A DNA stretch of 64,000 bases from MWH-TA3 sp044353905 (GTDB lineage: Bacteria > Actinomycetota > Actinomycetes > Actinomycetales > Microbacteriaceae). The stretch covers positions 202,527-266,526 of the forward strand of contig JBILBA010000001.1 in NCBI GenBank assembly GCA_044353905.1. Direction: 5' to 3'. This document shows, piece after piece, positions 51,063 through 60,356 of this stretch (positions within the stretch are counted from its first letter, which is position 1; each line of letters starts with the position of its first letter). A program made the position numbers and the translations under genes. The notes under the pieces are model-generated. The model had not been told where the DNA came from. It was given only the letters and a program-made list of their open reading frames with translations, and made no database searches.

Positions 51063-53534
51063 TTATGCGTCCAACATGCGATGACTATCGGGGTCGTAGA
51101 AAGGCCGGGTAGAGACGGTAATCGAATACTCGCGTCCCATACTGCGCAGGGAAAAAGCGGCATCCAACTCGACACCTCGTTCGATTACACCGAGTCCAAT
51201 GGTTCTCCCGACGGTGTGCCCGTATGCGCTACTCGTCACACGTCCGACCTGGCGGCCGTTGGCAAAGAGTGTCTCGTCGTGGGTGAGAAAAACCTGTGGG
51301 TCGTCCACGGTGAGGTAAACGGTTCGGAATTTCAGTGCAGTGCGATCAATAGTCCTCAGCGCATTCGCGCCAATGAAATCGTTGTCGGTGCGCAAATCGA
51401 CCGCGAACCCCAATCCCGCCGTGTACGGGTCGTCCGTCGCGCCGATATCGTGACCCAGGTGACGGTAACCTTTCTCCAGTCGGAGGGAATCCAACGCATA
51501 AAAACCGGCGGGGGACACACCACGATCTGCGCCGGAATCCAGTAGCGCGTCATACACGTTGATGGCCAAGTCCGTGGGAACGTAAATCTCGTAACCCAAC
51601 TCGCCGACATAACTCAAGCGCAACACCCAGCCGAACCCATCAGCAACCTCGACTTCCCGGGCGCGGTAGAGCGGATGCGCCTCGTTAGACCAATCGCCCA
51701 GGGAGATTCGGGACATCAATTCACGACTCGCGGGGCCCATCACGCCGATTGTGGCCAGCGAGGCCGTCTGATCAACGACGTGCGCAGAAAAGTCCCGCGC
51801 GAGGCGGGTCAAATAACCGAGGGCTTTGGTGTGGCTGGTTGACGGGGTCACCACCAAAAACCGGGTGGCCGACATTCGGGTAACCGTTCCGTCCAGTTCG
51901 ATCCCGCCAGCCTCGTTGCAGAAAAGGGTGTACACCACCTGCCCCACGGGTTGGTCAATATTTGCCGTTGTCGCCCGCTGACACAATTGCATCGCGTCGT
52001 TACCGACAACCTCAAATTTGGCAAACGCGCTCAAGTCGAAAAGGGTGACGTTTTCCCGCGTGTTCACATGCTCTTGCGCCACCTGGTCAAACCAGCCCGG
52101 TCGCCCGAACGAGTAAGACTCTTCGACACTCGGACCCCCGAACCAGTTTGCTCGCTCCATCGCGTTTATCTCCCCAAACCTGGCGCCCCGTTCAGCGAGT
52201 GAAGCGTGCAGCGGACTTCTCCTGACATTCCTCGCCGTTGTCGACTGGAGGCGGGGCCAATGAGTGGCGTACAGCCGACCGAGACTCTCGCTGGTTCGAC
52301 TGTGCAGATACTTTTGGTTACTTTGATTTCGGGAAAACCGCTGCACGTCAACCGAAGCGGAATCAAAATCGGGTGATCCGTTGGCAATCCAGCGTGCGGC
52401 GGCCCGACCCACGCCCGGGCCGTAAATGATTCCTTGCGAATTCATCCCCGCCGCAACAAAGAGACCTTCGACCTCCGCGGTTTCGCCGAGGAGGAAGTTG
52501 TTATCCGGTGTGAAACTTTCCGGGGCGTTGATGAACCGGTCATAGCCCGAGTCGGCTAACGCCGGGACTGTTTTTTCGGCCTTCTGGCGTATTGGGGCGA
52601 AGTGTTGCCAATTCGGGGGGAATGTCGCAAAACCTGATGAGTCGATGTCGTCAGTCGATCTCGGGATTCCCCGGGGTTCAAAAGCCCCGAGCAGCAGTCG
52701 GTCTCCTTCACGACGAAGGTAGTAGCTGTTGTCAACGTCTCTCAGAACTGGCAGACCCTCGAGATTCGCGGGTATCGGTTCGCTTCTCACATGGACATGC
52801 TCTGCCGCATACAGCGGAAGGTGAACACCGGCTGTTGCCGCTAAGTCGCGACTCCACAGACCACCCGCCAGAACTACCACATCTGCTTCGACCGCGCCCG
52901 CATCCGTGCTAATCCCCACGATCCTGCCGTTTTTCGTCAGAATGTCACGAACGTGCACATTCTCGCGAATCAATGCACCCGCACCGCTTGCCAATTTGGC
53001 CATTGCAATCGATGCATACCCGGGATTGACATACCCGTCATCGGGGAAAAACAGTCCCCCGGCGACACCCTCCATTGACGCGAGCGGCCATAGTTCCGCA
53101 ACGGCTTCGGCAGAGAGCAACTGAGCCGTTACGCCACAATGGTGGGCGATGTCCGCAGCATGTGTGAACTCGTCGACGCGTGCCGCGCTCCGAGCAACAC
53201 TGACCGATCCCGACCTGGTAAAGCCAACATTGATGCCACTTGCGCTTTCCAGCGTTGAGTAAAATTCCGGGCCGTATTGAGCCATTTCCGTCAGCGCGAT
53301 GGATCCCCGGGCATTGGCGATCAGTCCAGCCGCGTGCCACGTCGTTCCGCTGGTGAGCAGATTGCGCTCAACCAACAACACATCATCGACTCCAGATTGA
53401 GTCAAGTGGTAGGCGATGCTCGAGCCGACAATCCCGCCACCAACCACAACAACCGCGGCTTTCCGAGGTAACGACACTGAATCCGTCTGCGCGAACATAG
53501 CCCCACTCAGCGAGCGGTCTGCCAGGCGGTCCAT
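51063..53534 (-). CDS. Dimethylglycine/sarcosine dehydrogenase-like FAD-GcvT fusion
   Basis: An 823-residue fusion. The N-terminal DAO-type FAD domain begins AVVVVGGGIVGSSIAYHLTQSG and holds the flavin-attachment region SGTTWHAAGLIANARG, with His-Ala where covalent FAD is often attached. A middle FAO_M region follows (about 370-430), then GcvT folate domains (about 430-820) with YVGELGYEIYVPTDLA and the C-terminal barrel. Enzymes of this layout demethylate dimethylglycine or sarcosine and pass the one-carbon unit to tetrahydrofolate. TAAAAT lies 5 bases before the ATG. Confidence 0.88.
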   Translation of the reverse strand: MDRLADRSLSGAMFAQTDSVSLPRKAAVVVVGGGIVGSSIAYHLTQSGVDDVLLVERNLLTSGTTWHAAGLIANARGSIALTEMAQYGPEFYSTLESASGINVGFTRSGSVSVARSAARVDEFTHAADIAHHCGVTAQLLSAEAVAELWPLASMEGVAGGLFFPDDGYVNPGYASIAMAKLASGAGALIRENVHVRDILTKNGRIVGISTDAGAVEADVVVLAGGLWSRDLAATAGVHLPLYAAEHVHVRSEPIPANLEGLPVLRDVDNSYYLRREGDRLLLGAFEPRGIPRSTDDIDSSGFATFPPNWQHFAPIRQKAEKTVPALADSGYDRFINAPESFTPDNNFLLGETAEVEGLFVAAGMNSQGIIYGPGVGRAAARWIANGSPDFDSASVDVQRFSRNQSNQKYLHSRTSESLGRLYATHWPRLQSTTARNVRRSPLHASLAERGARFGEINAMERANWFGGPSVEESYSFGRPGWFDQVAQEHVNTRENVTLFDLSAFAKFEVVGNDAMQLCQRATTANIDQPVGQVVYTLFCNEAGGIELDGTVTRMSATRFLVVTPSTSHTKALGYLTRLARDFSAHVVDQTASLATIGVMGPASRELMSRISLGDWSNEAHPLYRAREVEVADGFGWVLRLSYVGELGYEIYVPTDLAINVYDALLDSGADRGVSPAGFYALDSLRLEKGYRHLGHDIGATDDPYTAGLGFAVDLRTDNDFIGANALRTIDRTALKFRTVYLTVDDPQVFLTHDETLFANGRQVGRVTSSAYGHTVGRTIGLGVIERGVELDAAFSLRSMGREYSITVSTRPFYDPDSHRMLDA

Positions 53535-53624
53535 GCTTCATTTTAACCACGAGCCCGCGCCTGTGCATAGATGCTCCTGTCACTAACTCGCGAAGGGGCT
53601 TTACGAAAAAATGGCGGAAGCGTG

Positions 53625-54191
53625 ATGACGCTCACTGGTGACGCTGTTCTCGGCGAATACATGACGGTTGCTTTCAAAAACGGTGAAACTCCCGTGGGTG
53701 ACTACTTCGACGTTTGGGCCTGCCCGAACAAGGACGTGAAGGCCATTGACGGCGGTGAAATCGGTGAGTGCGCAAAGATGACTTTCTGGCATCGTGGCTC
53801 AGTGGCTGGCTTCGTGAATGAAACGACAGCGTTGACGATGTCGTGGAAGTTGGAAAACGAATCCGTACCTGGGCTCACCTCTCCGGGCGGTTCGAGGTAT
53901 CTCGACTCAGATGGTGACCCCCTCCTCATGGACCCACCGGAGTCTGACGTGGAAGGCGCACCGGCCGGTTGGTGTGCTTTCGAAGGTTGGTTCATTGTTG
54001 TCCACGACTACTCTGGGGGAGGACACTCCAACTGGTCACCCGCGATTGGTGCAGCCGGCTGTTCTGAAGAAGCACTCGCCCCCACCGGTGCCGGGTTGAA
54101 CACCAATTCGTTCGGTGGCCTCGTCGCGATGGCACTCGTTGCCCTCGCCGGAGCAGCCGTGATCGCACGCCGACGCAACACCACGGCGTAA
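53625..54191 (+). pseudogene. 5'-truncated LAPTG sortase-anchored protein
   Basis: 188 codons from ATG 53625. The C-terminus is a full sorting signal: LAPTG at residues 151-155, a hydrophobic helix and the tail ARRRNTTA. The body (EYMTVAFKNGETPVGDYFD, WACPNKDVKAIDGGEIGEC, SWKLENESVPG) looks like the end of an extracellular beta-domain. No signal peptide exists, and reading upstream to 53571 gives none, so a protein made from here could not reach sortase. Most likely the 5' part was lost, though a cytoplasmic or internally started product cannot be excluded. Confidence 0.6.
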
Positions 54192-54210
54192 GTAACACCA
54201 ACGATTAGTC

Positions 54211-54248
54211 CCTAGTTCCCCCTCGCCGCTTGGCTAGGGGGAACTAGG
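54211..54248. terminator. Bidirectional terminator between convergent genes
   Basis: A perfect 13-bp inverted repeat, CCTAGTTCCCCCT (54211-54223) and AGGGGGAACTAGG (54236-54248), with a 12-base loop. The right arm overlaps the stop codon of the UbiA-type gene. T-runs are short on both sides. Confidence 0.65.
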
Positions 54249-54948
54249 CATTTAACAGGTCGTTGATCACGACACCAAGACACACCGCTGCGCCACCCGC
54301 AAGCACAGCAGCCAGAAAAATCGAACGCCGTTTACCAAGCGAGACGGCGAGCCCACCCCACCCGGTTTCGCGGTCGACATCGATGTCGGGAATCGCGTTA
54401 AGCAGGTGTGCCGTGACTCCGACCAGAACACTGAGAAGAACGACTGGGACTGTTGGCCAGAGCGACAGTGAACTTGCCTGCGCGATGAACACCGGCATGA
54501 GGGCGAACGACACCGCGTAGGGGACCCACGACCACACCGAACGTGCGAGAAAAAAGTTGTAGGCCAGCGCGCTGGCGACAGCGGCGATGTGCGCGGCGCC
54601 ACCGATCCAACCTGCGGCGAAGAACGATAGGGGTATCGTCAGCGTCGCACTGACCAGAATTGGCAGGCGAAGGTCTTCGGGACGCAGATCTCCTCGGACG
54701 GTGGGTTTGTTGGCGCGTCCCACCGCTCGATCGGCAGCCGAATCGTGCAGGTCGTTCGTCCAACCGACCGTGGCCTGACCGGCGGCGCTGGCCAGGAACA
54801 CGAGTGCGACACTCGACCACGAACCACCGGTGAGTGCCGTTGCGATTGTCATGAGCAGAACCATCGCGAGCGATTGGGGGAAGTGCGTCGCAGTGATGTA
54901 CCCGCGAAGCCGATTACCGCGAGGTGATGAGTTATTCACAGTCGGCAC
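54244..54948 (-). CDS. UbiA family prenyltransferase
   Basis: A 234-residue membrane protein with about seven helices. The two Asp-rich motifs are GWTNDLHDSAADRAVGR (first) and IPDIDVDRETGWGG (second), which bind the magnesium-diphosphate. The substrate is unknown; relatives add prenyl chains to aromatic acceptors or build terpenoid lipids. The short length and the neighbourhood (CPBP protein 18 bases upstream on the same strand) resemble SCO3242-like genes of actinobacteria. Confidence 0.82.
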   Translation of the reverse strand: MPTVNNSSPRGNRLRGYITATHFPQSLAMVLLMTIATALTGGSWSSVALVFLASAAGQATVGWTNDLHDSAADRAVGRANKPTVRGDLRPEDLRLPILVSATLTIPLSFFAAGWIGGAAHIAAVASALAYNFFLARSVWSWVPYAVSFALMPVFIAQASSLSLWPTVPVVLLSVLVGVTAHLLNAIPDIDVDRETGWGGLAVSLGKRRSIFLAAVLAGGAAVCLGVVINDLLNA

Positions 54949-54966
54949 ACTAACGGGTATCGGAAA

Positions 54967-55803
54967 TCACGGTGCGGGCGGCGCAACGAGGAAGATCGGC
55001 AGCCACTCCGGATGGTGCGCATAGATGAGCACGAGAAAAACGACCACGTCGAAAAGCAGATGCACAGTGATGATGTACCACACCGAACGGCTCTTTTCGA
55101 AAATCCAGCCCTGAATCAACGCGAAGGGCAAGGTGAGTAAGGGGCCCCACGATCGATAGCCCAATTCCCAGAGGAACGAGACGAAAACGATTGCTTGCAA
55201 TCCGTTTGCAATCCAGAACGGGAAGTGGCGGCGCAAGAGGGCGAAAATAATGCAGATGAAGAAGAGCTCGTCCCAGATACCCACGAATCCAACGCCCACG
55301 AACAGGCGGGCGATTTCGCTGGGAGTCTCGACGGCGGGCCAGTTCTGGTAACTCCCCGAGGTGATGAAATACACCGGCAGGATGAGGTAGCCGAGCACGA
55401 GAACCGCGCCCAGCCAAAGCCACTCGCCGCGCGACCAGGGTTCGCCCGGTCGGCCTGGGAACCGCACGATGTGGTCCCGAAAAACCCAGCGGCTCATCAC
55501 ATAGGGAAAGACCACGCACAGCGTCAGCACGGAACCCATCAGCGCGATGTTGCCCCACTCGAGGTTCGCCTCGATTGAGATGAAGCTGATGGCCACGAGA
55601 GGCACCGCGATGAGCGACAGGTCTCGTCCAAGTGCGCGGTTGTTCGTGAACGCGATCACCAAACCGATGGCGAGGGCCGCGTACCCCATCCCCATGAACA
55701 CGGGAATTCCCCGGGTAACGAAGAGTGCAGGAGCCGCGAGCGCAATCAGAGTCGCGGCGACGAGCGCGCCGCGCCCGAGGCTCTGCGGATTGTTAATGTT
55801 CAC
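54967..55803 (-). CDS. CPBP family intramembrane protease-like protein
   Basis: A 278-residue protein with about eight membrane helices. The CPBP region is WDELFFICIIFALLRR (motif 1), FVSFLWELGYRSWGPL and the final helix with HLLFDVVVFLVL. Motif 1 usually reads EExxxR; here the first acidic residue is Asp (DE), so proteolytic activity is uncertain. GTG start at 55803. It probably shares a message with the UbiA-type gene. Confidence 0.72.
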   Translation of the reverse strand: MNINNPQSLGRGALVAATLIALAAPALFVTRGIPVFMGMGYAALAIGLVIAFTNNRALGRDLSLIAVPLVAISFISIEANLEWGNIALMGSVLTLCVVFPYVMSRWVFRDHIVRFPGRPGEPWSRGEWLWLGAVLVLGYLILPVYFITSGSYQNWPAVETPSEIARLFVGVGFVGIWDELFFICIIFALLRRHFPFWIANGLQAIVFVSFLWELGYRSWGPLLTLPFALIQGWIFEKSRSVWYIITVHLLFDVVVFLVLIYAHHPEWLPIFLVAPPAP

Positions 55804-55833
55804 TCCCCGCAGAATAACAGCGCCCGATTGGCG

Positions 55834-56196
55834 CTACGCCGAATAGACGACGTAGACCTTGCGCAGTTTCTCGTGAACCGTCCACACGCCTTTCCAGCCG
55901 ATTGGGAAATAGGCGGTGTCGCCTGCGGTGAGGGTGACGGGTTCGCCGCCGTCCTCTTCCACCGTCATGCGACCAGAAACTACGGTGATGACCTCACCGG
56001 TGTCGGTGAATTCCCAGCGCGACGTTCCTTGCTCGGATTCCCACGATCCCGACCACACGCCGTGGTCGCCGTCCGCAAGATAAGACTTGTCACGAACCAC
56101 AATGTCACCACTGATGGGGGTAGCCATCGGCGGGGCGAGAAGGGATTCGGTGTAGTCGTCTGAATTCAGGTCGTCTGCGCGAAAAACAGTTGTCAT
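55834..56196 (-). CDS. Cupin domain protein
   Basis: A 120-residue single-domain cupin (cupin_3-like). The first motif region is WEFTDTGEVITVVSGRMTVEED and the second GDTAYFPIGWKGVWTVHE. The metal-binding histidines of classical cupins are mostly missing, as in the DUF861 group, some of which are ureidoglycolate-type enzymes. No operon partner; it lies 30 bases upstream of the CPBP gene on the same strand. Confidence 0.75.
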   Translation of the reverse strand: MTTVFRADDLNSDDYTESLLAPPMATPISGDIVVRDKSYLADGDHGVWSGSWESEQGTSRWEFTDTGEVITVVSGRMTVEEDGGEPVTLTAGDTAYFPIGWKGVWTVHEKLRKVYVVYSA

Positions 56197-56274
56197 GTTC
56201 GTTTACCGTTCGTTGAATCGGGGGATGATTACGGCAAGCCTAGTGCGAATAGTGTCCTGCGAACAGAGGCGAAA

Positions 56275-58083
56275 TCACGCGAGCGAGTCCCGCCACGCCC
56301 GGTGAAGAGTTGCAAAACGACCGGTGCCCTCGAGCAGTTCGGCTGTGGGTCCGTCCTCGACGATCCGGCCGTCGTCAATCACCAAAACCCGGTCCGCGAT
56401 CGCGACGGTTGACAAGCGGTGGGCGATGATGATCGCCGTTCGGTCCTTCAAAAGCTTCTGAAGCGCGCTCTGAATCAGACGCTCGCTGGGGATGTCGAGG
56501 GACGCAGTTGCCTCATCGAGAATCAAAACCCGAGGATTAGCGATGAATGCTCGGCAGAACGAGACCAATTGTCGTTGTCCAGCCGAGATCCGGCTGCCGC
56601 GCTTGTTTACGTCCGTGTCGTAACCGTCGGGAAGTGCCGTAATGAAATCGTGCGCACCGACGGCCCGTGCCGCCGCCATCACCTCGTCGTCGGTCGCGTC
56701 GGTCTTGCCCAGTCGAATGTTGTCGGCGATGCTCCCCGAGAACAGGTAGGCCTCTTGGGTGACGAGAGTGACGGCTAGCCGGAAATCGACATCGCCAATG
56801 GTGGTCAGGTCGCGACCATCGAGGGTGATGACGCCCTCAGTCGGGTCGTAAAAACGAGCAATGAGTTTGGCGAGCGTCGACTTACCCGCGCCCGTCGCGC
56901 CGACAAGCGCAACCGTTTGTCCCCCAGCAATCGACAACGAGAACTTCGGCAAAATTAGATTCCCGGCGGAATAGGAGAACGACACGTCGGTCGCCACGAG
57001 ATCCCCGCGGCTGGCCTCGAACGACTGAGGGTTAACTGGCTCGACGACAGAGGGCCGTTCTTCGAGGAACCCCGAGATCTTTTCCAGCGCGGACGACGCG
57101 GACTGGAACGAGTTGTAAAACATGGCGAGGTCTTCGATTGGGCCAAAGAAACGTCGTGTGTACAGGACGACCGCGAGAAGGGCTCCGACCTCGAGCGTTC
57201 CGTCGATCACGCGGAAGGACCCAAACAGCAGAACCGCGGCGACCGTCAGTGTCCCGATAACCTTGAGTGCCGGGTCGTAGATTCCGAAGACGTGGATTGT
57301 GCGACGGGTCGCCTCGCGATAATCCTCGACCTTCGCGGCATACGCTGCGCGGTCGGCGGGCTCCCGTCGGAAAGACTTGACGGCTCGAATTCCGGTCATG
57401 CTCTCGACAAACTGAATGATAAGCCGCGTTGAATAGATGCGCGACGCTCGGAATTCACGGCGGGAAGCATTCGAGAACCACCAGGTGACGGCGACGATGG
57501 GAATCAGCGCAACCGCAAGGGCAACCCCGCTCGGCGGGTCGATTGACACGAGCGCGACGGCGGTGAACACGAGAAACAGCAGCCCCGCCACGAGGTTGCT
57601 TAGCCCACCGCTGAGAAGTTCACCGAGAGTGTCGATGTCGCTCGTCTGGCGGGCGATGATTCGGCCCGACGTGTACCGCTCGTGGAATTCGAGGCTGAGC
57701 CGTTGGGTGTGCTCAAAGATGCGTCGACGAAGTTCCCCGAGAATGTCCTGACTGATCGCAATCGACCAGCGCGTATAGGCCGCAAGGAATCCCGCTGCAC
57801 TGATTCCGGTGGCGAGGAACGCAACAACGATGGTCATAATCGGCGCGAAGTTACCGTTGTCGACCGCGGCGGGCAATCCGATGTCGATTCCCCATGCAAT
57901 CAACAGAGGGCCTGCGACCTGGGCAGCCGTGCTGGCCACAATCATGACGGCGGTCCACGCGAACCTGACGCGATGTGGTCGGATCAAAACCTTCAACAGG
58001 GCGATGGACCGAACGCGAATCGCCTTGTTTTCCCGCTTGGTGAAATCTTGACGGTCTTCACCCGAAACTCCGGTCGTGCTCAC
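56275..58083 (-). CDS. ABC exporter half-transporter, subunit with canonical Walker B
   Basis: A 602-residue permease-ATPase. The membrane domain (about 45-330) has six helices; the ATPase domain has Walker A GATGAGKST, Walker B RVLILDEATASLD with the catalytic Glu, and a deviating signature ISAGQRQ instead of LSGGQ. It overlaps the partner gene by 4 bases (GTGA). Together they form a heterodimeric exporter; drug or lipid export is the usual role but the substrate is unknown. Confidence 0.9.
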   Translation of the reverse strand: MSTTGVSGEDRQDFTKRENKAIRVRSIALLKVLIRPHRVRFAWTAVMIVASTAAQVAGPLLIAWGIDIGLPAAVDNGNFAPIMTIVVAFLATGISAAGFLAAYTRWSIAISQDILGELRRRIFEHTQRLSLEFHERYTSGRIIARQTSDIDTLGELLSGGLSNLVAGLLFLVFTAVALVSIDPPSGVALAVALIPIVAVTWWFSNASRREFRASRIYSTRLIIQFVESMTGIRAVKSFRREPADRAAYAAKVEDYREATRRTIHVFGIYDPALKVIGTLTVAAVLLFGSFRVIDGTLEVGALLAVVLYTRRFFGPIEDLAMFYNSFQSASSALEKISGFLEERPSVVEPVNPQSFEASRGDLVATDVSFSYSAGNLILPKFSLSIAGGQTVALVGATGAGKSTLAKLIARFYDPTEGVITLDGRDLTTIGDVDFRLAVTLVTQEAYLFSGSIADNIRLGKTDATDDEVMAAARAVGAHDFITALPDGYDTDVNKRGSRISAGQRQLVSFCRAFIANPRVLILDEATASLDIPSERLIQSALQKLLKDRTAIIIAHRLSTVAIADRVLVIDDGRIVEDGPTAELLEGTGRFATLHRAWRDSLA

Positions 58084-59906
58084 GAGACACCCCCCTCGTC
58101 ATCGACGTCGATGGGCTCGTCTGACAGTGACGAAATGAGATGGCGATACGTCGCGGACGTCGCCAACAGTTCCGAGTGGGTGCCTACCGCTGCGATGCGC
58201 CCGTTGTCCAAGAGGGCGACCCGATCAGCAAGCATGACGGTCGACGGTCGGTGGGCGACCACCAGGGCCGTCGTCGTCGAGAGCACCTTTCGCAGTGCGG
58301 CTTCGACCCGTGCTTCTGTTTCGACGTCGAGGGCCGACAACGGGTCGTCGAGGACCAGCACCTCCGGTGCCGCGGCAATCGCACGCGCGAGGGCGAGGCG
58401 CTGCCTCTGTCCACCCGAGAGGCTCAATCCTTGTTCGCCGATGATGGTGTCCACACCGTCCGGCAGGTCGTAGACAAACTCGGCTTCCGCGATTGACAAC
58501 GCCTGCGCCAACACCGCGTTGGACTCGGACGCGGGAGCGTCAACGAGGTCGTGTCGCCCCAGCAACACGTTGTTCCGAACGGTGTCCGAGAACAGCGTCG
58601 CGTCCTCGAATGCCATCGCAATCCGTGTACGCAGCGTGTCCAAACTCAGGTCACGAATGTCGACCCCGTCCAACAGGATTCGGCCAGCCGTGACGTCATA
58701 CAACCGCGCCGGCAGTGCCGTCAGAACCGTCTTCCCGCTGCCCGTTGCACCAACAACCGCCATCGTTTCGCCCGGCAGGATCTCGAGGGAAACACCGTTG
58801 AGCACGTCGCGCACATGGCCATCGCCGCCCTCGTGTCGATAGTGGACATCCTCGAACACCAATGAACCGGCAGACGTCGTGGGAACGACGGGTGCAGCCG
58901 GGCTCGTGATGGCGTTGTCGCGGTCAAAGATGTCAAAGATTCGGTCGAGGCCACTCTGCGCTTCGAGGGTCAGGGCCAACAAGTATCCGACCGATTCAAT
59001 CGGGCCAGCGAGAACAGCCGCGGTGGCAAAGAAGGCAAAGAGTTGACCGGTGGTCAGGTCGCCCTCGCTCGCGAGCCACACCCCTGCGAGCAAGCAGGCG
59101 GCCATCGCGAAATCGGGAATCCACTCCAGCCAAAAACCGAGCGTTGCTCGCGCGTTGCCTTTGGCGACTTCGAGGTTTCGCCCGTGTGTTGCGCGTTCCG
59201 CGAACCTCGACAGCGAGTCATCGCCGCGACCAAACGAACGCAACACGCGAATCCCGTGAACCGATTCCTCGACCGACGTCGCGACATCGCCCCACTGGTC
59301 CTGAGCGGCTCTCGACAGTCCCGTGAATCGATTACGAAAACGAGACCCAAAAATGAACATCGGAATTGAACAAATCAAAAAGAGAATTGCGAGGGTCGGG
59401 CTCCACGTGAACAGGATCGCAATGCCGAGAACGATGGCGATCGAGTTTCCCACCAGCATCACCGCACCGTACGAAAGCCACCGTCGCATGAGGCCGACAT
59501 CGGTGTGGGCGCGCGACAACAACTGGCCACTCTGCCACTTGTCATGGAAAGCAACAGGCAGGTTCTGCAGGTGGTCGTAAATTGCGTTTCGGATTCGTGA
59601 ATCGATTCGGGTTCCCGGCGTGAGAACCGCGACCCGTCGAAGGTAGATGAACAGCGCCTCCAAAAGCCCGAGCAGTGCAATGAGACCAACCGCCGGCCAC
59701 ACGAGGGATGGGTCGTCACCGCGCAGTGGTCCGTCCACGAGAGCCTCAAGGGCGATCGGGATTCCCAGCGCCAGTGCACTCGAAATGAGCGAGATGGCCA
59801 TTCCCGCGATCAGACCGTAAACATCTTTACCGGCGAAGGGCAGAATCCGCGCGAGACCACGAATCGCCCCGAGTGGGGGCGTGGTTTCGGCGTTGGAGGT
59901 TGGCAT
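58080..59906 (-). CDS. ABC exporter half-transporter, subunit with degenerate Walker B
   Basis: A 608-residue permease-ATPase. The ATPase domain has Walker A GATGSGKTV, a perfect signature LSGGQRQRLALARA and Walker B VLVLDDPLSALD, where Asp replaces the catalytic Glu. This is the mirror image of its partner, so the heterodimer would have one active and one degenerate ATP site, as in TM287/288-type and TmrAB-type exporters. Confidence 0.9.
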   Translation of the reverse strand: MPTSNAETTPPLGAIRGLARILPFAGKDVYGLIAGMAISLISSALALGIPIALEALVDGPLRGDDPSLVWPAVGLIALLGLLEALFIYLRRVAVLTPGTRIDSRIRNAIYDHLQNLPVAFHDKWQSGQLLSRAHTDVGLMRRWLSYGAVMLVGNSIAIVLGIAILFTWSPTLAILFLICSIPMFIFGSRFRNRFTGLSRAAQDQWGDVATSVEESVHGIRVLRSFGRGDDSLSRFAERATHGRNLEVAKGNARATLGFWLEWIPDFAMAACLLAGVWLASEGDLTTGQLFAFFATAAVLAGPIESVGYLLALTLEAQSGLDRIFDIFDRDNAITSPAAPVVPTTSAGSLVFEDVHYRHEGGDGHVRDVLNGVSLEILPGETMAVVGATGSGKTVLTALPARLYDVTAGRILLDGVDIRDLSLDTLRTRIAMAFEDATLFSDTVRNNVLLGRHDLVDAPASESNAVLAQALSIAEAEFVYDLPDGVDTIIGEQGLSLSGGQRQRLALARAIAAAPEVLVLDDPLSALDVETEARVEAALRKVLSTTTALVVAHRPSTVMLADRVALLDNGRIAAVGTHSELLATSATYRHLISSLSDEPIDVDDEGGVS

Positions 59907-59943
59907 GGGTAGTAATTCAGTCTATGCATGGCAGAATTGCGCC

Positions 59944-60315
59944 GTGACGGAAAAAGAACTCCTCGATCTCTGGAATCGTGCCCGAACTCATCTCGTGTTC
60001 GCTCAATTGGCGCCGACGTTCCTGCTCATCACCGCCGTCGGGCTCGGTCCCGCGATCCGCGAAGCAGGGTCGTATACGATTTGGGCTGCCCTCGGCATCC
60101 TGCTGGCGTCGGGAATCCTTGGTGCACTCGTCGAGTTTGCCGCGGCACACGAAGCCCAGGCTGTCGCGCGCGACCTTTCCGCAATCGCAAAGCCCAGCCA
60201 CACGACCCGCACGATTATTCGTTACGCGCCGTGGCTCAACGTCGCAAAATACGTGACTCCGACCATCTTCATCGGAATCTTTGTCGCCCTCACCGGCGCG
60301 CTTCTCGGTTTCTAG
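59944..60315 (+). CDS. Small membrane protein of unknown function
   Basis: A 123-residue protein starting at GTG 59944 (VTEKELLDLWNRARTH). About three helices: AQLAPTFLLITAVGLGPA, YTIWAALGILLASGILGALVEFA and TPTIFIGIFVALTGALLGF. I do not recognise the family. Divergent from the ABC exporter genes (37 bases) and convergent with the isomerase gene. Start choice is moderate, as the ribosome-binding site is weak. Confidence 0.6.
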   Translation: MTEKELLDLWNRARTHLVFAQLAPTFLLITAVGLGPAIREAGSYTIWAALGILLASGILGALVEFAAAHEAQAVARDLSAIAKPSHTTRTIIRYAPWLNVAKYVTPTIFIGIFVALTGALLGF

Positions 60316-60356
60316 TCCGGGCAAAAACCCGAAGTACTCGCTTCAGGGGCGAGAAG

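Noticed and set aside
53597..53613. CTTTACGAAAAAATGG here also occurs at the end of the GNAT gene (near 49667), as if a fragment had been copied.
   Set aside because: A 16-base match is expected about once or twice by chance in a window this size, and similarity does not extend on either side.
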